Assembly (NCBI GenBank): GCA_021791875.1
Contig: JAJYVU010000021.1
Coordinates: forward strand, 1 to 49,156
Direction: 5' to 3'
Source of the DNA: Acidobacteriota bacterium
GTDB taxonomy: Bacteria > Acidobacteriota > Terriglobia > Terriglobales > Acidobacteriaceae
Length of the DNA: 49,156 bases
Below, one piece after another: positions 44,952 through 49,156 of the stretch. Position 1 is the stretch's first letter. Each line of letters opens with the position of its first letter. The translations under genes and the position numbers were made by a program. The notes under the pieces were generated by a model that was not told where the DNA came from, did not search any database, and worked only from the letters and a program-made list of their open reading frames with translations.

Positions 44952-46060
44952 CGTCTTCCTGCGATCTTTACAATGTTTCCTCTTCAGGCAGAGCGAACCT
45001 AGGGAGAAATTGACTGTAATGATAGGCTTCTACTCAACAACTTCACAACTTCATTTTTACTTTGATTGTCCTTTCATTGCACATGCTCAACTCAAAAAGA
45101 GCTGACCAAACGAAGCTGGATGCATCGTGTATTGCCCCAGTCTACCGATGCCATTGTTAGCTATTCAGTGATTGCCTAAAGCAGCCACAAACAGCGGGTT
45201 GCTTCATGCTGTCACATTGCAGATATTGGATACCGGATAGGCCAGGATATTACCCATTGAATCAAGATTGACATGACAAAATCAGCGACTCTGAATGAAT
45301 CGCCATCTTCTCAAAGTGAAGCCCCCTTAGCATGAAAGTGTAGTTCTACGGGTTTCATAGTCTGCCACTGCGGCGCATAAGCCGCTCAGCAGATCCGGAC
45401 CGACGAACTTATCGCGTCCCATGCAATAGTGGGGTTAACTGATCGCAAATCAGTCCACGCGTATGGCGCTTTGCTGGATTTCTGAAAACGGTTGCGAACT
45501 GTATATCACTGGATACTGCCCCGCTTCTCAGTACAAATAATTATCTACCTCTATCAGTGACGTGGGACCACCGACGAGCGTGAACGGCACGGCTTTCCGA
45601 TGCAGCACACGATGAGCCGGACTCTACAGATTCGTATCCGACGTGCGAACGCCTTTCTGCAATGCCTTCTGGAAAAATCGCGCGCTTGCCTGGCCATAGC
45701 ACTCCTTTCCGTTGCTCTCCCTGCGATCGAATCTATCCACCTCTCGGATACCGAACGAGAGATGACGTATTTTCCTGAAGCGCTCTTCGCCGAGCCGGGA
45801 GCTGTGCAACGACGCGGTTTCTTCCCAGCCGTTGACCATGAGCAGTGAATTGAAGACCGCTCTTTCAACCTGCCTGAAGAACGTGCTCTGAAGGCCGTCT
45901 TCATCGTAAGCCGGGCCACCGCGCCGCTCACTTCTGGAGGGTCGATTCGCTATGAATCTTTTCTCATACTTCTGCGACACTCGGCCCGCGGTCCCGCACG
46001 GCGTAAAATACGGGCGGTCACTTATTTACTGACATTTCCGCCTTGGAAAGAAGGATATTC
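44952..46060. other. Long intergenic region without a supported gene
   Basis: About 1.1 kb between the divergent S53 protease and UPF0182 genes, more AT-rich than its surroundings. A possible S53 promoter on the minus strand is TTGTGA-18-TATCAT near 45020-45055. A short inverted repeat ACTGAT/ATCAGT lies at 45438-45454. Frames at 45554-45980 (minus) and 45600-45848 (plus) overlap each other, lack ribosome-binding sites and show no family features; one of them could be a decayed gene, but I cannot support it. Confidence 0.5.
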
Positions 46061-48880
46061 GTGCACAAGACCATCGACGCCCATGAGCGCAAACCTACTC
46101 TCAATATCGCGGCTCTGGTTGCCATCTTCATCGTCGTCGCTCTCTTCTTCGGCAGTTCCTCCGCTCTTTCCTGGTACGTGAACGCTCTCTGGTTCAAAGC
46201 ACTCGGCTATGGCCGCGTCTTCTGGAAGAGTTGGAGCCTGGAGTGGGGATCCTTCGCCTTCTTCTTTGTCATCAGCTTCCTCGTCCTCTACGGCTGGTTC
46301 CTCACGCTCTGGCGTATGCATCAGGCAGATCTCCCCCATGACCGCGAGGTAATGATCGGCCAGCAGAGCATGAAGCTCCCCGTCCGCCGCGCCCTGCGCA
46401 TCGCCGGAGTCGCCGCCTCGTTCGCCCTCGCCGCCATCGCCGGAAGCGCCATGATGGCAAACTGGCCCACCCTTGCGCTCTGGTTCAACGCTCCCCACGC
46501 CGCCGCGCCGCTCGATCCCATCTTCCATCGCCCCCTCAACTTCTATCTCTTCACCCTGCCAGCCTGGCAGCTTCTTGCCGGCTGGCTCATGATGCTCGCC
46601 GTCGTAGCCTGCATCGGCGCAACAGGCTTCCTCCTCCTCTCCAGCAGCACCCGGGCCGCCACCCAGGGACGCACCAGCTTCAGCTTCGCCTTGCCGTGGC
46701 GGGGACTCTCGCTCTCCTTCGCCTTCCTCCTGCTCATCCTCGCCGTTCAGGTGTATTTGAACCGTTTTGACACGCTGCTCGGTACCCACACCATCTTCAG
46801 CGGCGTCAACTACACCGATGCGCATGTCAAGATCACCGGCATGCTGATCGTCGCCATCGCTCTCATCTTCGGTGCTTGTGTCGCCGCATTCAATGCCTTT
46901 GCTGCCCCGCGCGCCAGCCGCCTGGTGCTGGCCATTTTTCCCGCCCTGGCCTGCTTCTTCATCGTTCAAGTCATCGCCTGGTACGTCAGCAGCTTCATCG
47001 TCAAGCCAAATCAGCTCAATAAGGAACTTCCCTACATCGCCCAAAACATCCAGTGGACCCGCCGCGCCTGGGACCTCGACCGCATTACCCGCCAGCACTT
47101 CCCCGCCGAAACCACCCCTGACGCCGCCGACCCCGACAACAACCAGGGCACGATCGAGAACATACGTCTCTGGGATTGGCGCGCCCTCCAGAGCACCCTC
47201 CGCCAGATCCAGGAGATCCGCACCTACTACGACTTTCCTGACATCGACATCGACCGCTACAAAATCAACGGCGATCTTCGCGAAGTCATGATTGCCCCGC
47301 GCGAACTCAACCTCAACAAGCTCCCGGAGAGCAGCCGCAACTGGATCAACGAGAAGCTCATCTATACCCACGGCTACGGCATCACCATGAATCCCGTCAA
47401 CGGATTCACCCCCGAAGGCCTGCCCAACCTCTACCTCAAAGACATGCCGGTTGACAGCACCGTACCCGGCCTCAAAGTCACGCGCCCGGAAATCTACTAC
47501 GGCGAGCTCACCAATACCGACGTCTACGTCAACACCCGCCAGCGGGAGTTCAACTACCCGCAGGGCCAGGCCAATAACTTCAATAACTACGACGGTACCG
47601 GCGGCATCGTTCTCGGCGGCATGATGCGCCGCATCCTGATATCAGCCGATCGCGGCGACCTCTGGAAGGTCCCCTTCAGCGACGACATCACCGCGCAGAG
47701 CCGCCTGCTGATGCGCCGCAACATCCTCGCCCGCGTCCACGCCCTCGCACCCTTCCTCACCTGGGATTCGGACCCCTACATCGTCCTTGGCGACAATGGC
47801 CATCTCTACTGGATGCTCGACGGCTTCACCTCCTCGAACAGCTATCCCGATTCCGCCCACTATCCCCTCGGCGACGGCAACATCAATTACCTCCGCAACA
47901 GCGTCAAGGCGGTCATCGATGCCTACAACGGCACCACCACCTTTTACGTCTTCGATCAGCACGACCCCATCATCAACGCCTGGCGTCGCCTCTTCCCCTC
48001 GCTCTTCCGCAATGCCTCTGCCATGCCGCCCGATCTACGCCGCCATATCCGCTATCCCGAACTCCTGCTCGCCGAGCAGGCTCAGGTCTACGGCCTCTAC
48101 CACATGAGCGATCCGCAAACGTTCTACAACCGCGAAGACCTCTGGACCGTCGCCTCGGAGCTGACGACCAGCAGTGAGGGAAACCAGCAAACCCAGACCA
48201 TGGAGCCGAACTATGTCCTCATGAAGCTCCCCGGCTCCAAACACGTTGAATTCGTCTCAATCCTCCCCTTCACCCCCGCCAACCGCAACAATCTCATTGG
48301 CTGGATCGCCGGCCGCAGCGACGGCGCCAATTACGGTAACGCCGTCGTCTATGACTTTCCTAAGACCAAGCTCGTCGACGGTCCCATGCAGATCGAGGCC
48401 CGCATCGACCAGAACGCCGCCCTCTCCGGCCAGCTAACCCTCTGGAACCAGCAGGGCTCCCACGTCGTCCGTGGCGCCCTCCTCGTCATTCCCTGCGGCA
48501 AGGCGCTGCTCTACGCCGAACCCATTTATCTCCAGGCTCAGCAAAGCCCCATGCCGGAGCTGCGTCTCGTCGTCCTCGCCCTTCAGGATCGCCTCGCCTA
48601 TGGGCCGGACTTTCAGACCGCTCTCAACGCCCTCTTCAATGGCCAGCCCTCCTCGCTCTCTCAGTCCACCGCCGGTTCCTCCAGCCAGAACGCGCCCATA
48701 ACCGGCCCTGCTCCTGCCAGTTCAAAGATCACCGGGAAGAGCAGCGCCCTCGTCAGAACCGCCGCTCAGGACCTCGCCGATTACCAGAGCCTCACCGCCC
48801 AGGGCAAACTAGCCCAGGCCGGCCAAAAACTCGAAGACTTGAAAAAGAAACTCGCACAGTTACAAGACGCCTCGCAGTAG
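46061..48880 (+). CDS. UPF0182-family large membrane protein
   Basis: A 939-residue protein of the UPF0182 family, found in actinobacteria, cyanobacteria and acidobacteria, of unknown function. About seven N-terminal transmembrane helices (from IAALVAIFIVVALFFGSSSA near residue 15 to ALACFFIVQVIAWYVSSFIV near 300) are followed by a large extracytoplasmic domain with family phrases QNIQWTRRAWDLD, YTHGYGITMNPVNGF, GELTNTDVYVNT and YVFDQHDPIINAWR. It ends in a low-complexity Ser/Ala linker and a charged helix (AQAGQKLEDLKKKLAQLQ). The start is GTG 46061 with AAGGA 5 bases upstream; the TTG six codons earlier overlaps the Shine-Dalgarno and is unlikely. It stands alone. Confidence 0.95.
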   Translation: MHKTIDAHERKPTLNIAALVAIFIVVALFFGSSSALSWYVNALWFKALGYGRVFWKSWSLEWGSFAFFFVISFLVLYGWFLTLWRMHQADLPHDREVMIGQQSMKLPVRRALRIAGVAASFALAAIAGSAMMANWPTLALWFNAPHAAAPLDPIFHRPLNFYLFTLPAWQLLAGWLMMLAVVACIGATGFLLLSSSTRAATQGRTSFSFALPWRGLSLSFAFLLLILAVQVYLNRFDTLLGTHTIFSGVNYTDAHVKITGMLIVAIALIFGACVAAFNAFAAPRASRLVLAIFPALACFFIVQVIAWYVSSFIVKPNQLNKELPYIAQNIQWTRRAWDLDRITRQHFPAETTPDAADPDNNQGTIENIRLWDWRALQSTLRQIQEIRTYYDFPDIDIDRYKINGDLREVMIAPRELNLNKLPESSRNWINEKLIYTHGYGITMNPVNGFTPEGLPNLYLKDMPVDSTVPGLKVTRPEIYYGELTNTDVYVNTRQREFNYPQGQANNFNNYDGTGGIVLGGMMRRILISADRGDLWKVPFSDDITAQSRLLMRRNILARVHALAPFLTWDSDPYIVLGDNGHLYWMLDGFTSSNSYPDSAHYPLGDGNINYLRNSVKAVIDAYNGTTTFYVFDQHDPIINAWRRLFPSLFRNASAMPPDLRRHIRYPELLLAEQAQVYGLYHMSDPQTFYNREDLWTVASELTTSSEGNQQTQTMEPNYVLMKLPGSKHVEFVSILPFTPANRNNLIGWIAGRSDGANYGNAVVYDFPKTKLVDGPMQIEARIDQNAALSGQLTLWNQQGSHVVRGALLVIPCGKALLYAEPIYLQAQQSPMPELRLVVLALQDRLAYGPDFQTALNALFNGQPSSLSQSTAGSSSQNAPITGPAPASSKITGKSSALVRTAAQDLADYQSLTAQGKLAQAGQKLEDLKKKLAQLQDASQ

Positions 48881-49156
48881 AAAGGACCACATCCGCACTC
48901 TTGGTGAGCGGCTCAGCTGCTGACCCTGCAACTTGCTAGTCCCACGTCCCGTTCTGGTGGTAATCTTCTTCACTGCCGCGCTCCTTTATCTTTTGCGCCT
49001 CTGAGCGCGTCGATAATTTGGGAGCTTAGCCCGCATTTCTCACAGGTGCTGATTCCGGTGCGTGATTAGGGACGTGTTTTCGTTTGCCGGTGCTTTTTGA
49101 GCAGTAGCGAGGGCCAGATAGTGTGTTGAGGCCGAGCGGAGGAGGTTTTGCGAGGG
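48881..49156. other. Right-edge sequence, no supported gene
   Basis: 276 bases after the UPF0182 gene. On the minus strand there is AAAGGAG 7 bases before a GTG (48973) that opens only 37 codons into the UPF0182 3' end. Just upstream of it a frame reads ISTCEKCGLSSQIIDAL and stops at that GTG (GTGA overlap), but it has no start codon of its own after an upstream TAA. This may be the tail of something decayed; nothing firmer can be said. Confidence 0.35.

Noticed and set aside
45554..45980. Overlapping small frames (two minus, one plus) in the 1.1-kb intergenic region
   Set aside because: They compete for the same bases, have no ribosome-binding sites and show no family features; coding status cannot be supported.
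46043..46060. TTG 46043 as the start of the UPF0182 gene
   Set aside because: The AAGGA Shine-Dalgarno lies downstream of this TTG and 5 bases before GTG 46061, so GTG is the start.
46022..47371. 449-codon minus-strand frame opposite the UPF0182 gene
   Set aside because: Extremely acidic, Gly/Glu/Asp-rich translation typical of the antisense of Pro/Leu/Arg/Ser codons; UPF0182 is certain.

Overview
The window looks like a chromosomal segment of an Acidobacteriota (Terriglobia/Acidobacteriaceae-type) soil bacterium. The basis is GC-rich coding sequence together with family content typical of that group: two giant Oar-like TonB-dependent receptors with N-terminal carboxypeptidase-regulatory domains, a secreted S53 protease with Ig-like repeats and a Gly-rich 'GCGGG' tail, CRTAC1/ASPIC-UnbV and TPR secretome genes, a UPF0182 membrane protein, and several plant- or fungal-glycan glycosidases. 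The assignment is an inference from gene content; no rRNA or tRNA gene was seen.

Layout. (1) 1-4.1 kb: ATP-dependent PEP carboxykinase with a downstream gene that runs off the left edge, a small unknown gene, a DksA/TraR zinc-finger protein and a membrane-anchored TPR protein, with terminators. (2) 4.2-12.6 kb: a tightly packed minus-strand operon. It encodes an ECF-like sigma factor carrying its own C-terminal zinc-finger (anti-sigma-like) domain, a TolC-type channel, a lipoprotein membrane-fusion protein, an RND pump, a DUF2892 membrane protein, a SAM methyltransferase, a small unknown protein and an OsmC-like protein. Many of its genes overlap. (3) 13-15.3 kb: a secreted GH92 mannosidase with a good terminator and a LacI-type operator. 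(4) 15.9-21.2 kb: an FMN nitronate-monooxygenase-like gene converging on a three-gene operon of a PaaK-like adenylate-forming enzyme, a HemB-like enzyme and a short UbiD-like enzyme. The HemB-like protein has lost the conserved substrate Arg, and the UbiD-like protein has a changed active-site motif and lacks the C-terminal part. I consider this the best candidate for an undescribed pathway. (5) 21.4-30.9 kb: a rhamnoside-utilisation locus with a TonB receptor followed by two GH78 alpha-L-rhamnosidases, and next to it the 5' stub of a GH106-like gene. (6) 30.9-38.9 kb: a second TonB receptor with TPR, CRTAC1 and TPR secreted proteins in one direction. Its promoter region has a LacI-type site nearly identical to the one before GH92. 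(7) 39.5-40.4 kb: a decayed IS630-family transposase. (8) 40.7-49.1 kb: the S53 protease and the UPF0182 protein, separated by about 1.1 kb with no convincing gene.

How it fits together: regions 3, 5 and 6 form a glycan-scavenging apparatus (outer-membrane receptors, secreted glycosidases, secreted binding and repeat proteins), at least partly under a LacI-family regulator encoded elsewhere. Region 2 is an envelope efflux and stress module with a built-in regulator. Region 4 appears to be specialised metabolism on an aromatic, pyrrole-like or carboxylic substrate. All product names rest on reading motifs in the translated sequence; no database search was possible.
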